From: Bradyrhizobium manausense
GTDB taxonomy: Bacteria > Pseudomonadota > Alphaproteobacteria > Rhizobiales > Xanthobacteraceae
NCBI RefSeq assembly: GCF_001440035.1
Contig: NZ_LJYG01000034.1
Coordinates: 56,400 to 120,399, forward strand
DNA length: 64,000 bases
Reading direction: 5' to 3'
Shown: piece by piece, positions 1-8,826 of the stretch
Numbering within the stretch: the stretch's first letter is position 1
Layout: each line of letters starts with the position of its first letter
Notes under the pieces: model-generated
Database searches by the model: none
Told to the model about the DNA's origin: nothing
Seen by the model: the letters and a program-made list of their open reading frames with translations, nothing else
Translations under genes and position numbers: made by a program

Positions 1-463
1 TCGACCTTTCCTTCGGTTGGTTCTTTCTGATGACCCATGGCCATTGGGTTGATCCCGACATCGGCCTGGCGATAGCACAAGGTCTGAAGGCACAGCGCGT
101 TCGTCTGGCCGATTCGACGCTCGCGTGCTGCTGCGCTGGGCGGATCGAAGCTACGGCTTTTGACGGCGCTGTCCGTGGGCGATCTTACGTCGTGCTCGCT
201 GGCTTAACCAAAAGCCGGTCCTACTGCAGCTTGATGCGTTCTCAACGCTGCTCCTCCCGATGAAGCGGCGCGATCGGCTTCATCGACGGTACGTGCAGGT
301 CCACAAATATTTTGCCTGCGCGAATGGGACCTTGCACCGGCGGAAGGGCAGGAAGCCGTGGTCGCCCAGCCCGACCCGCGCTCGGCACGGCACGCCTGCG
401 GTTCCGCTAGCAGCGAAGTAGGAATAGACTGCGCGGCACGTCGATTCGGCCCAAATTGAGAAA

Positions 464-479
464 GTTGACCGCGGTCAAC
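464..479. promoter_or_regulatory. parS site 1 (RepB-binding palindrome)
   Basis: The sequence GTTGACCGCGGTCAAC is a perfect 16-bp palindrome. It fits the repABC-family parS pattern GTTNNNNGCNNNNAAC. It lies 229 bp before repA and recurs identically at 534-549 and 1960-1975. RepB is the expected ligand. Confidence 0.88.
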
Positions 480-533
480 TTGATCCGCTCGGCGCGAGGT
501 GCTTGCAGCAATATGGAAGCGGGCGGCGTCCTA

Positions 534-549
534 GTTGACCGCGGTCAAC
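534..549. promoter_or_regulatory. parS site 2
   Basis: Second identical copy of GTTGACCGCGGTCAAC, 70 bp from the first (start to start) and about 143 bp before repA. A pair this close to the operon promoter could serve both partition and RepA/RepB autoregulation. Confidence 0.88.
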
Positions 550-692
550 TTTTGCATTCGTGCGGGGCAACCCGGAATGGCCGTTAACGATCCGTTTACC
601 CTTTAATTGTTGCGCTATCGCTCAGAATCGGGCGTACTAGCCACGCTTTGCGCGCGTCGCGCATCCGAAATTCGTAACTACGCGAGAAAGCC

Positions 693-1919
693 GTGGCCCT
701 GAACGATCAACAAGCGATGGCGCCAATCCCGTCGGCCGCCCCCCCAGCGATTCATGATACGATCGCTGCCGACGCGCGGGAACTCTCCGCGAAGCTTCAT
801 GCACACCGAACGAAGCTGTTCCCGCCACAAGCCCGAAAGAATCTCCGCCGGTTCACGTCTGGCGAAGTCGCTAAACTCGTCGGTATCAATGACGGCTATC
901 TTCGCCAATTGTCGCTGGAGGGGAGGGGCCCCCAGCCCGACACCAGTCCATCGGGTCGAAGGTCGTACACTTTCGAGGACATTCAGAGCCTTCGAGCTTA
1001 TCTCGATGAATCAGGCAAGGGTGCGCGCCGATACCGACCGCATCGCGTCGCTGGCGAACAGTTGCAAGTCATCGGCGTCGTTAACTTCAAGGGCGGCTCA
1101 GGCAAGACAACGACCGCAGCGCACCTAGCTCAACATCTCACGCTGCAAGGCTATCGGGTGCTCGCGATCGATCTCGATCCGCAGGCCTCCCTTTCCGCGC
1201 TGCACGGCTACCAGCCAGAGTTTGATGTCGAGGAGAACGGAACTCTATACGGGGCCATCCGCTATGACGGCGCACGTCGCGAGCTCAGTGAGATCATTCG
1301 GCAGACCTACTTTCTCGGGCTCGACATCATCCCCGGGAATATCGAATTGATGGAATTCGAACATGAAACCCCGAAAGCGTTAGCTATGCGCCAGTCGGGT
1401 GATCCGCTCTTCTTTGCCCGCGTAGCCCGTGCCCTCGCCACTGTCCAAGACCGATACGACGTCGTCGTGATCGATTGTCCGCCTCAGCTTGGATTTCTCA
1501 CGCTCTCCGCGCTCTGTGCAGCAACCGCAATTCTGATTCCCGTGCATCCACAGATGCTCGATGTCATGTCGATGTGCCAATTTCTGATCATGACATCCGA
1601 CCTCCTTGCCGTCGTCGCCAAGGCGGGCGGCAATATGAACTACGACTGGATGCGCTATCTCGTCACCCGCTACGAGCCCGGTGATGGACCGCAGGCCCAA
1701 ATGGTCGGCTTCATGCGCTCGCTATTCGGTGATCGCATGGTCACCAACATGATGCTGAAAAGTACGGCGATCTCGGACGCCGGCATCACGAAACAAACGC
1801 TCTATGAGGTCAGCCGCGATCAGTTCACACGCGCTACCTACGACCGCGCGATGGAATCGCTAGACAGCGTCAATGGTGAAATTCAAAGCCTCATCCAGGC
1901 TGCATGGGGGAGGACCTGA
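693..1919 (+). CDS. repA: RepA, ParA-type partition ATPase of the repABC replicon
   Basis: 408 aa. RepA is the Walker-type ATPase that, with RepB bound at parS, segregates the plasmid and represses the operon. An N-terminal helix-turn-helix region (about residues 50-100) precedes the deviant Walker A motif KGGSGKTT (133-140). The Walker-B-like stretch DVVVIDCPPQLG follows. Length and architecture are usual for the family. The assigned start is GTG with only a weak ribosome site; an ATG at 717 is the alternative. The stop codon overlaps the repB start (ATGA type), so the two are translationally coupled. parS sites lie upstream and within the next gene. Confidence 0.96.
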   Translation: MALNDQQAMAPIPSAAPPAIHDTIAADARELSAKLHAHRTKLFPPQARKNLRRFTSGEVAKLVGINDGYLRQLSLEGRGPQPDTSPSGRRSYTFEDIQSLRAYLDESGKGARRYRPHRVAGEQLQVIGVVNFKGGSGKTTTAAHLAQHLTLQGYRVLAIDLDPQASLSALHGYQPEFDVEENGTLYGAIRYDGARRELSEIIRQTYFLGLDIIPGNIELMEFEHETPKALAMRQSGDPLFFARVARALATVQDRYDVVVIDCPPQLGFLTLSALCAATAILIPVHPQMLDVMSMCQFLIMTSDLLAVVAKAGGNMNYDWMRYLVTRYEPGDGPQAQMVGFMRSLFGDRMVTNMMLKSTAISDAGITKQTLYEVSRDQFTRATYDRAMESLDSVNGEIQSLIQAAWGRT

Positions 1920-2935
1920 TGGGTCGCAAAAACCTGCTTGCTGACCTCTTGGACGATAAGTTGACCGCGGTCAACGAACCGCTGTCAGGTGAGCCCAGCG
2001 ACAATCGGAGACCATCACAACCAACACTCGGATCGCGCGGGGCAGTCGGCGCTATGAGCCGTTCGCTCGAGATGTTGTCCGCGGAGCGCGATGCCGCCAA
2101 GGCCCTGACCGAACAACTCAGCACTGGACAGGCCGTTGTTGAAATCGATCCAGGATTAATCGACGCCTCGATCGTCCCGGATCGCATGACCGGCGTGAAT
2201 GAGAAGCACGCTGCTCTCGTTGAATCAATTCGTACCAACGGGCAATTGGTTCCGATCCTTCTTCGCCCACATCCGACCAGCCCAGGACGGTTTCAGATCG
2301 CCTATGGCCATCGCCGGGTCCGTGCGCTTGCTGAGCTTGGCCATCCGGCGCGAGCTGTGGTCCGTGACCTCAGCGACGAAGACCTGGTGGTCGCACAGGG
2401 AAAAGAGAATGGCGAGCGTGAGGATCTGTCCTTCATTGAGCGGGCAAGCTATGGCGCCGCGCTTGAGGATCGTGGGTTCAAGCGTGAGATCATCATGGCG
2501 GCGCTCAGCGTCGACAAGACAGAGCTCTCGCGCCTCATTTCCGTCTGTCGAGCTTTGCCACGCAGCTTGATTGACGCGATCGGGCCGGCGCCGAAAACCG
2601 GGCGTCGGCGCTGGATGGAACTCGCAGAGCGGATGGCGGGGCGCCACGATCAAAAGTCATTAGCTGACGCAATGGCCAGTGATCGTTTCGTGCGTGCGAC
2701 CTCCGATGATCGTTTCGCAATCGTGTTCGCCGCGCTCGCGCCTCGCAAGTCCAAAACCCCACGGCCGACCACTTGGGCTGATGACGATGGCAAGAAGATC
2801 GTCAAGATCGAACGTCGCGCAGATCGCGTCACGCTAGCGCTCGATGAAAAGGCCGCACCAGCATTCGGAGATTTCGTGATTTCGCGGCTGCCGGAACTCT
2901 ACCGATCTTTTCGGGAGGGGCGCACCGATGACTGA
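1919..2935 (+). CDS. repB: RepB, ParB-type centromere-binding protein
   Basis: 338 aa from the ATG at 1919, chosen because GGGGGAGG lies just upstream, the ATG overlaps the repA stop, and the N-terminus MGRKNLLADLL is typical of RepB. An in-frame ATG at 1904 is less likely. A ParB nuclease-like domain (roughly residues 75-175, including the segment AYGHRRVRALAELG) precedes a helix-turn-helix that binds parS. A third parS palindrome lies inside the first codons (1960-1975). It works with RepA in segregation and autoregulation. Confidence 0.95.
   Translation: MGRKNLLADLLDDKLTAVNEPLSGEPSDNRRPSQPTLGSRGAVGAMSRSLEMLSAERDAAKALTEQLSTGQAVVEIDPGLIDASIVPDRMTGVNEKHAALVESIRTNGQLVPILLRPHPTSPGRFQIAYGHRRVRALAELGHPARAVVRDLSDEDLVVAQGKENGEREDLSFIERASYGAALEDRGFKREIIMAALSVDKTELSRLISVCRALPRSLIDAIGPAPKTGRRRWMELAERMAGRHDQKSLADAMASDRFVRATSDDRFAIVFAALAPRKSKTPRPTTWADDDGKKIVKIERRADRVTLALDEKAAPAFGDFVISRLPELYRSFREGRTDD
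1960..1975. promoter_or_regulatory. parS site 3, inside the repB 5' end
   Basis: Third identical GTTGACCGCGGTCAAC, located in codons 14-19 of repB. parS sites in unusual positions, including inside the operon, are known for repABC plasmids. Its identity to the two upstream copies shows it is kept under selection despite lying in coding sequence. Confidence 0.85.
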
Positions 2936-3040
2936 CATCGTGCGTCTTGCCGCTTTGGATATGGCGCTGCCGGGACCTCTCATGGTCGGGCGGCGCGATG
3001 CGTACCTGCGTTTCCGTCCTCTAACCACAGGAGCATAGCG

Positions 3041-3100
3041 GAAAAAGAAAAGGCCCCCGGAACGTCTCCGTCCGAAAGCCTTCTCTCGTCACGTTTGGCG
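3041..3100 (-). ncRNA. candidate counter-transcribed RNA (incompatibility RNA) of repABC
   Basis: The 262-bp repB-repC spacer is the usual place for the antisense RNA that limits RepC synthesis. On the minus strand, GAAGGC/TTTCGGA pairs with TCCGGGG/GCCTTTTC (about 3047-3084, with G-U pairs), followed by a T-rich tract: an intrinsic terminator that would end the RNA near 3041. A minus-strand promoter can be drawn with TTGACT at 3130-3135 and TTCTCT at 3107-3112, 17 bp apart, which puts the start near 3100. The boundaries are inferred; the -10 box is poor. Confidence 0.65.
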
Positions 3101-3197
3101 ACTGACAGAGAATCACTTTCGCGAATCGCAGTCAAGCGTCTTTAACGACGGCGCCGTTTTGGCGAGCAGATTTTCTTTGCCCGCATGAGGCAAAGAC

Positions 3198-4430
3198 ATG
3201 CAGTCACACTCTCCAACGACGCCCTTTGGGCGGCGATCGTTGACGCTTGCCCATGTGGCAAGCCAAATGGTCGCAACAGAACGCCCTCCCGAAAAGATCG
3301 TGCACAAATGGAAGATCTTCCATGCCATCTGCACGGCACGGCCGCGCCTTGGTGTGTCGGAACGTTCGCTGTCGGTCTTAAACGCGCTCCTGACTTTCCA
3401 TCCTGAGACCGCGCTCACAGGAGAGGATGATCTGATCGTCTTCCCGTCGAACCATCAGCTCAGCCGGCGGGCGCACGGCATGCCGGCATCGACGCTGCGG
3501 CGTCACCTGGCTGTCCTGGTCGACGCGGGACTGATCATTCGGCGCGATAGTCCAAATGGTAAGCGCTACGCGCGGAAGGACGATGCCGGCGAAATCGAGC
3601 TCGCCTTCGGCTTCGATCTGTCACCGCTTGTCGTGCGCTCGGAAGAGTTCGAGAGCCTGGCGGCCGATATCGAAGCGGAAGCCCGCGCACTCAAACTCGT
3701 GCGTGAACGGATCACGTTGTGCCGGCGCGACATCGCGAAGATGATTGCAACTGGCATCGAGGAAGGCGTCCCAACGCGCAGGGCAGGGCAGGGGCCCGCC
3801 GATTGGCAGGAGGTGCATGCCGCCTTCCGCGCAATGGTCGCTCAGATTCCGCGCACCGCGACGCGCCAGGAGCTTGAGCCGATCGCCGACGAGTTGTCGC
3901 AACTGGCTGACGATGTACTCAATCTTCTGGAAGCACACATCAAATCGAAGAATCCGAGCGCCAATGAGTCCCATTCTGAGCGCCACATACAGAATTCAAA
4001 TACCGATCCCTTTACTGATCTTGAACCTCGCCTTCGAGAAGGCAGGGCGGCGGGAGCTGAGCCAAAGCCTCAACCATCGCGAGTCAGGGAAGGGACGTAT
4101 CCGTTGGGTATGGTCCTGAGTGCATGTCCGGATATCGTCGACTATGCGAAGGGTGGAATTTCGAACTGGCGCGATTTCTTCGCCACGGCGGCCGTCGTGC
4201 GGTCGTCGCTGGGGATCAGCCCAAGCGCCTGGGAGGAGGCACAAACCGTCCTGGGTGAAATGCAGGCCGCGGTGGTTGTCGCCTGCATCTTGCAGCGTGG
4301 CACAGCGATTAGATCGGCTGGCGGCTACTTGCGCGGATTGACGCGGAAGGCGGAGGTCGGAGAGTTTTCTCTTGGTCCAATTCTCATGTCGCAGATTAAC
4401 TCCCGGCTCCATGAAAAACGGACGGCCTGA
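3198..4430 (+). CDS. repC: RepC replication initiator
   Basis: 410 aa. RepC initiates replication; in this family the origin lies within repC itself. The N-terminus MQSHSPTTPFGRRSLTLAHV is highly characteristic of rhizobial RepC. A winged-helix DNA-binding half (about residues 60-150, with STLRRHLAVLVDAGLI) is followed by a charged linker and a conserved C-terminal domain. The gene is intact and of normal length. The upstream spacer carries the candidate antisense RNA that would control it. No long gene follows immediately. Confidence 0.97.
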   Translation: MQSHSPTTPFGRRSLTLAHVASQMVATERPPEKIVHKWKIFHAICTARPRLGVSERSLSVLNALLTFHPETALTGEDDLIVFPSNHQLSRRAHGMPASTLRRHLAVLVDAGLIIRRDSPNGKRYARKDDAGEIELAFGFDLSPLVVRSEEFESLAADIEAEARALKLVRERITLCRRDIAKMIATGIEEGVPTRRAGQGPADWQEVHAAFRAMVAQIPRTATRQELEPIADELSQLADDVLNLLEAHIKSKNPSANESHSERHIQNSNTDPFTDLEPRLREGRAAGAEPKPQPSRVREGTYPLGMVLSACPDIVDYAKGGISNWRDFFATAAVVRSSLGISPSAWEEAQTVLGEMQAAVVVACILQRGTAIRSAGGYLRGLTRKAEVGEFSLGPILMSQINSRLHEKRTA

Positions 4431-4867
4431 CGGATGGGTAAGCGTCTCTGTGCGCTATCGCCTCGGCTCGGGCTGACGCGTCGTGGTCTGAGCTTGCGGT
4501 TAAGGTCGAATGGAGTCTGGGCAGCGCCGGGCAGAAGACCGGCGGCCCCGAGATCGTCCGTGCGGCGATTGCGCCCCCCGGATCATGCGCCGGCGGCGGG
4601 GGCGGGGGCGGATCGCGAGGTTGTTTTACCGAGCACGCCGCTCTGCCGACTGACCGGGACCTGCGGGGATGGCTGCGGCGCCTCAAGAAACGTCAGGCCG
4701 ACGCTGCGAACAATCAGCCTCCCAGCAGAATGCAAAGCGTGGGGGACGAGGTGGCTTCTGGACCGACTAAAATTAAGACAGTCAGTGAATGGTCGCCTCG
4801 GTCGATGGAAGACACGGAAAACCGACGATCCGGCCGTGATCGGAGCAAGTTACCGGGATGGGATTGG

Positions 4868-5068
4868 TCAAGCTTCGCCGGAGCCGGAAAACAGGATGGT
4901 CGGCGGTGTCGCACGCGGCGGCGGGATGGACCGACCGCCTCCGGATCCTGGTTTGCTCTTCAAGTCGTATCGTTGGGCCAGGGCGAGCAGCCGCCGCCTG
5001 GTGAACGGGTCCGCATTCTCGGCCAAATCGCGCGCCCGCTGCGCGAAGCCTCTGTAGAAATCTTCCAC
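4868..5068 (-). CDS. small conserved hypothetical protein
   Basis: 66 aa from a GTG start. The N-terminal half (EDFYRGFAQRARDLAENAD, then PFTRRRLLALAQRYD) is a charged helical segment. It resembles a very common family of short bradyrhizobial proteins of unknown function with the pattern FYRxFAxRARxLAxxADPFxxRRLLxLAxRYD. The tail is proline/serine-rich and unremarkable. The ribosome site is weak. It stands alone in the poorly coding 4.4-6.1 kb stretch, so it may be a survivor of a larger decayed segment. Confidence 0.5.
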   Translation of the reverse strand: MEDFYRGFAQRARDLAENADPFTRRRLLALAQRYDLKSKPGSGGGRSIPPPRATPPTILFSGSGEA

Positions 5069-5235
5069 GACGCCACCCCCGCAACTTCACTGAAAGGCTC
5101 AATTTCACTCTTGACGGGCTGCTGCGTCAAGCGAGCGGAACACACCCGGACAGATTTCGGCGCTTACCGCTTGTGCCTGCGGGCCACATGAAACTAAGGC
5201 TGCGCTCGGCAGGAAAAAATTGATGACCGCGCTAA

Positions 5236-5404
5236 ATGCGCGGCCGCAAGCTGTGCCCGTCGTGCGGAAAGGCAATGACGGCCATTCCCGACGATGTCGC
5301 CGATGGGCGGCCGCTATGTTTGCCTTGCCTGCGAGGACGATCCGCTGCACGACCCTGCCGCCCGGAAGTGGGCGGATAGCCCGCTGCGGCCGCCGGCTAA
5401 ATAG
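5236..5404 (+). pseudogene. frameshifted small zinc-ribbon-like protein
   Basis: Two adjacent frames together look like one small bradyrhizobial protein. From the ATG at 5236 the first frame reads MRGRKLCPSCGKAMTAI. The next frame then reads MGGRYVCLACEDDPLHDP and continues to a TAG at 5402-5404 with the tail KWADSPLRPPAK. The paired CPSC and CLAC motifs would form a zinc ribbon. A single-base shift between about 5275 and 5305 separates them. The alternative is that the first frame alone, which still has CPSC and CLPC and ends about 47 residues on, is the true gene. Confidence 0.45.
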
Positions 5405-6117
5405 CGTCCAATCGAGATCGAGCCCGGCTCGCGGAACTGCTGCCGAGGACCGATTGTGCTCACAAGCCAACTCCAATGCTGTGGCGTTGCAACCCCTACT
5501 TTGAGCTTGGTTCTATCGCGCGTGCCGGCGGAGCCGCCGCGGGGTGGGCGGCCGGCATGTCCACCGCTGCGAGCTTTTGCTTGGCACCTCGCAGGGCGGT
5601 GGCCCGCTTGGATGCGAAAGGCGAGGCTGCATCCACATGTCGAGTACGTCGCCAGTCTCGTCATTGATCTTGCGATGGCGACCTCGACCTGCCGATATTG
5701 CTGACAGCGACGATCTCCATTGCCGGTGATGACGCGGCGCCTAGGTGGCCTGCTTAAGGTGAACTGCGTTTTGCTGCTACGCCCGTTGCCTTGAGAGCCG
5801 AATGGCTGAACCGATTAGAACCGCCGGTCTTCATTCCATGTGTTTTTGCGACGGGCGCACCGATCTGCGTCCTCGATAGAGGCTGGTCTGACCGAAGGCC
5901 GATCCCGCTTCGCGGGCTCTCGATCTTGTCCCCGCAACGTCCGTCCTCGACTTTCTTCCCCTGGCGCTGCGCACCATTCCTCGCGGTTCAAGAAAGTCGC
6001 TGCCGGCCGCCCTCCATTTCATTTCGGCCCTTTGGGTGCAGGTCGATCGCCTCCGGTCTCACGACCGCCATCCAGGACGCGATAGGCGCGGCCCGAGAAA
6101 ACAAAGGGAATGAGACA
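5405..6117. other. 713-bp stretch without a recognisable gene
   Basis: Several short frames are open on both strands, but none shows a known motif, consistent codon bias or a convincing ribosome site. I see no tRNA, CRISPR-like repeat or insertion-sequence end. The last bases (GGGAATGAGAC) form the leader of the DUF736 gene. Confidence 0.4.
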
Positions 6118-6429
6118 ATGGCTACCATCGGCACCTTCACCTCCATGGGCAATGGCTTCTCCGGCGCGATCAAGACGCTCAACCTCAACGTCAAGGCCAA
6201 GCTGATCCGCGTCGAAAATCCTTCCGACAAGGGACCGCACTTCCGCATCTACTCGGGCAACGTCGAGTTGGGTGCGGCCTGGCAGAAGACCGCCAAGGAC
6301 ACCGAGCGCGACTACCTCTCGGTCAAGCTGGACGATCCGAGCTTCCCCGCTCCGATCTACGCCACCCTGACCGAGGTCGAGGGTGCCGAGGGCCTCCAAC
6401 TGATCTGGTCCCGGCCGAACCGGGACTGA
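6118..6429 (+). CDS. DUF736 family protein
   Basis: 103 aa. The N-terminus [20 protein letters not shown] and the region around [19 protein letters not shown] are diagnostic of DUF736. This small soluble family of unknown function is abundant on rhizobial plasmids and integrative elements. The start is the ATG at 6118; a longer frame extends upstream but is not supported. Codon use is strongly biased and unlike the disorganised sequence before it, consistent with a well-expressed gene. A GC-rich hairpin (6439-6468) and a 47-aa gene follow. Confidence 0.9.
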   Translation: MATIGTFTSMGNGFSGAIKTLNLNVKAKLIRVENPSDKGPHFRIYSGNVELGAAWQKTAKDTERDYLSVKLDDPSFPAPIYATLTEVEGAEGLQLIWSRPNRD

Positions 6430-6438
6430 GGCTCAGCT

Positions 6439-6468
6439 AGCGGGCTCCGCCGCAAGGCGGGGCCCGCT
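6439..6468 (+). terminator. GC-rich hairpin after the DUF736 gene
   Basis: AGCGGGC and TCCGCC pair with GGCGGG and GCCCGCT across a GCAA tetraloop: 13 base pairs with one G-U. No T-run follows, so this may be a processing or attenuation hairpin between the two genes rather than a full intrinsic terminator. Confidence 0.5.
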
Positions 6469-6491
6469 TCCCTTCGACAGGAGATGCGATC

Positions 6492-6635
6492 ATGACCATC
6501 GACACCATTGAAGAATTGCGTGCCGAGCTGCGCGAATGCGTATTCACGCCGGCGGAACGCAAGGCGCTGGAACGCGAGCTGGCCGAACTCATCCGCCAGC
6601 GCAACGAAGCGCTCGCAGCCGAGGAGGGGGCATAA
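6492..6635 (+). CDS. small hypothetical protein, 47 aa, coupled to DUF736
   Basis: The frame runs from ATG 6492 to TAA 6633, with AGGAG about 10 bases upstream. The product (starting MTIDTIEELRAELREC, ending ALAAEEGA) is almost entirely charged alpha-helix of the kind seen in small DNA- or protein-binding accessory factors. A gene of this size right after DUF736 is a familiar arrangement on rhizobial mobile replicons, but I do not know a function. Confidence 0.65.
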   Translation: MTIDTIEELRAELRECVFTPAERKALERELAELIRQRNEALAAEEGA

Positions 6636-6653
6636 GCCCCCTTGTCTTGCGTC

Positions 6654-6959
6654 TTACGTCGCACCTTCGCTAGGGACCGCTGCTCCGTTCAGAACATCCT
6701 TGATGGCTTTGGCGGGTGTAAAGGTCAGCTTCTTGGAAGCTGCGATCGCAATCGTCGCGCCGGTCGACGGATTGCGGCCCTCACGGGCGGGGCTGTCCTT
6801 GACCTTGAACTTGCCGAACCCTGGAAGGCTTGTCTCGGCTCCGCCTACGGCCGCATTCAGCGATGGCCTTGAACACGCTTTCGACATGGTTTTCGCCTGA
6901 GCTTTTGTCAGGTCGTTCGCGGTTGCAATCTTTTCGGCGATCTCATTGGCAGTCGTCAT
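6654..6959 (-). CDS. HU-family nucleoid protein with a scrambled segment
   Basis: 101 aa. The second half carries the full HU signature: GFGKFKVKDSPAREGRNP, the TG-I-I-A continuation, and FTPAKAIKDVLN at the end. HU dimers bend and wrap DNA. Residues 26-35 read SKACSRPSLN, which fits no HU helix; the same bases one frame over read VESVFKAIAE, which is the expected helix. Two compensating single-base indels (near 6884 and 6855) therefore seem to have garbled about ten residues of the dimerisation core while keeping the frame open. Either the protein is impaired or the sequence has errors here. Confidence 0.75.
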   Translation of the reverse strand: MTTANEIAEKIATANDLTKAQAKTMSKACSRPSLNAAVGGAETSLPGFGKFKVKDSPAREGRNPSTGATIAIAASKKLTFTPAKAIKDVLNGAAVPSEGAT

Positions 6960-7065
6960 GAGACGAGCTCTGTCTTGTTTCGATTTTGCTCGTCTGACAT
7001 CAAAGCAGTGGAACAGATAGAGCCGACATCACAGGCGGAGCCGCAGTCCCCGAAAAATTGTCAGA

Positions 7066-7362
7066 CTATGACAGGTTTCCGTCCGCTGCAGCGTAACCGC
7101 GCCTCCACTTGGCGCGCTCCAGCCGTGCGAAGGCCTCGACCGCCTCTGCACCGCCATCGAAGGTCTGCACCATAGTCTGGCCATTCGTGCCGATCCGGCC
7201 CCAATCGCGGACCAGCGACATTTCTCCGACCAACGTCGGCTGCGTAGATAGCGCATAAAACCGTCGCATATTGCGAGCGGCATCGATGTGGCGCAGATGA
7301 AGCGGTTCTGGTTCGGCTTTCGGCACGGACGGTTTCTCGCTTCCTCCGCAAGCGCCGTCCAA
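7066..7362 (-). CDS. WGR-domain protein
   Basis: About 98 aa. The core LHLRHIDAARNMRRFYAL followed by VRDWGRIGTNGQ and a C-terminal segment with AVEAFARLERAKWRRGY is a WGR domain. This fold is found in PARPs and in many small rhizobial proteins, and is thought to bind nucleic acid. The frame starts at a TTG; a GTG a few codons in is another option, so the first 13 residues are uncertain. It lies on the same strand as the HU-like gene. Confidence 0.8.
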   Translation of the reverse strand: MDGACGGSEKPSVPKAEPEPLHLRHIDAARNMRRFYALSTQPTLVGEMSLVRDWGRIGTNGQTMVQTFDGGAEAVEAFARLERAKWRRGYAAADGNLS

Positions 7363-7981
7363 TGAGTTTTATGAATCGACCGGGCAGATCGATTCATTTT
7401 ATCGATAGGTCAATTGCGCCGAAAACGCCGGGACCCATCGCCGGACTAAACCTTTCGTCAGCGGAGACTTTGCTATCGGACGCGCGCGTCGCAATGCCTA
7501 GCTTGCAATTGCGCCTTTCTTTATCGCAACAGCCGGCCGTAAGAGATCGCCCCTTGATGCAAAGCTTCCTGCGGCCAGTATGGGTAGTGTCGGCACTTTG
7601 TCGCTACAGCAAGCAGCCTCGAGAGGGGCGACACGCGTCTTTCTCGCGATAGGTAGATCGTATTCCCATCGATGCAGATAGCCGTCGCATAAGAGAATTC
7701 GTATCCAGCGGGTCCACTCTTGCAGCAGTGTCCGCTTGGGCGAGCCCCTGCGGGGACGGCTCTACTCGCGCCGGCGCGGCGACGCTCCCGGAGCCCACAA
7801 GCGGTCTCCGCGCATTCGCGTGACGATCCTCTCGCGACTGTCGCAGCCCCGGCAACGAGCACGATTCCCGACTCACTTTCCAGATTGCTCCCCCCGATAG
7901 CTATGGACTGACCTGACTCTTCTGGCAGGGGATTCGCTGGATGAATTTGGGGATCGTTCCCGCGATCGGATTCGCAATCGC
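7363..7981. other. 619-bp non-coding stretch before the second par operon
   Basis: No frame here shows a family motif or ribosome site. The stretch ends at an 18-bp palindrome (7982-7999) that probably belongs to the promoter or centromere region of the following parAB operon. Confidence 0.45.
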
Positions 7982-7999
7982 TGTTGGTTCAAACCAACA
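7982..7999. promoter_or_regulatory. palindrome TGTTGGTT-CA-AACCAACA (candidate second parS/operator)
   Basis: An 18-bp inverted repeat with 8-bp arms sits 65 bp before the likely parA start. A near-copy (TGTTGGT-GCGA-ACCAACA) flanks the operon on the other side at 10110-10127. The sequence is unrelated to the repABC parS. A site bracketing a parAB operon on both sides is what a dedicated centromere or ParB operator would look like. Confidence 0.65.
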
Positions 8000-8064
8000 T
8001 CCCCCACGTCATGATGGACGATGGATATGCCCCCGGCGTCGTCAGACCCACTTCGGACCCCAAT

Positions 8065-8826
8065 ATGAAGACCATTGTCATCAACAATCAAAAGGGCGGG
8101 GTCGGCAAGACGACCCTTGCTGTGCATTTGGCTTGGTTCATGGCGGAAACCAATCTCCGCGTTCTCGTGATCGACGTTGATGCACAGAGCAATGCGTCAG
8201 ACACGCTGAGGCAGTACGCCGGTTCAACGTTAGCCGCGGATTTGTTCAAGCCCGGGATACGGATCGCACCTCGGGAAGGCGAGGGCCTAACGCTTGCGCC
8301 GGCCGATAGCTCACTGACTGACCTCGATCGCAGCAATGCAGCCGCCATAACGACTCTGCAAGAGAACCTCGCTATCGCGTCGGATCAGTTCGATGCCTGC
8401 GTCATCGATACGCCGCCATCACTTGGACTTCGCAGTGTCGGCTGTTTGGTTGCGGCGTCGCATGTGCTGGCCCCCATCTATCTGGAGGACTATTCGATCA
8501 AGGGCGTCAAGGGTCTGATGCAAACCTTTATCGGCGTGCAGAGGCGCTACGGCCGTCAGGATACGAAGTTCCTCGGGTTGCTGCCTTCGAACTTCAATAC
8601 GAAATCGCCCCGTCAAAGGACGCATCTTGAGCAGCTGTTGCGCGAGGCTGGCAAATATGTGTTCCCGGGGCAGATCGTTGCAAGGGATGGCTACGCTGAG
8701 GCCGTCGCGGAACGCCTGCCAGTCTGGAAGCTGAAGCGTCGCTCTGCGCAGGAGGCTGGTCGGGAAATCCGGGATGTTCTCGCCAAGATCGTCGCGCAGA
8801 TGGACGAGACGGCACATGGCGCTTGA
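8065..8826 (+). CDS. parA: second ParA-family ATPase
   Basis: 253 aa. The ATP-binding loop QKGGVGKTT is near the N-terminus (MKTIVINNQ), and DACVIDTPPSLG forms the Walker-B-like element. Unlike RepA it has no N-terminal DNA-binding extension, so it is a short type-Ib/soj-like ParA. I chose the ATG at 8065 because conserved ParA proteins begin there; ATGs at 8011 and 8029 and a TTG at 7984 are in frame but lack ribosome sites. The end overlaps parB by 11 bp. It forms an operon with parB and two small coupled frames. Confidence 0.9.
   Translation: MKTIVINNQKGGVGKTTLAVHLAWFMAETNLRVLVIDVDAQSNASDTLRQYAGSTLAADLFKPGIRIAPREGEGLTLAPADSSLTDLDRSNAAAITTLQENLAIASDQFDACVIDTPPSLGLRSVGCLVAASHVLAPIYLEDYSIKGVKGLMQTFIGVQRRYGRQDTKFLGLLPSNFNTKSPRQRTHLEQLLREAGKYVFPGQIVARDGYAEAVAERLPVWKLKRRSAQEAGREIRDVLAKIVAQMDETAHGA

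Larger units (their letters stand above)
1..692. other. region upstream of repA; no convincing gene
   Basis: I recognise no protein here. An open frame at 30-263 has no family resemblance and no clear ribosome site. What the region does hold is two identical parS palindromes (464-479 and 534-549), so it probably contains the repABC promoter and partition site. The window edge may cut a neighbouring gene. Confidence 0.5.

Noticed and set aside
30..263. 77-codon frame near the window start
   Set aside because: No ribosome site, no motif, odd cysteine run (ACCCAG); treated as non-coding.
4434..5057. 207-codon frame directly after repC
   Set aside because: Arginine/proline-rich with no motif, no good ribosome site, and it overlaps the better supported minus-strand gene at 4868-5068.
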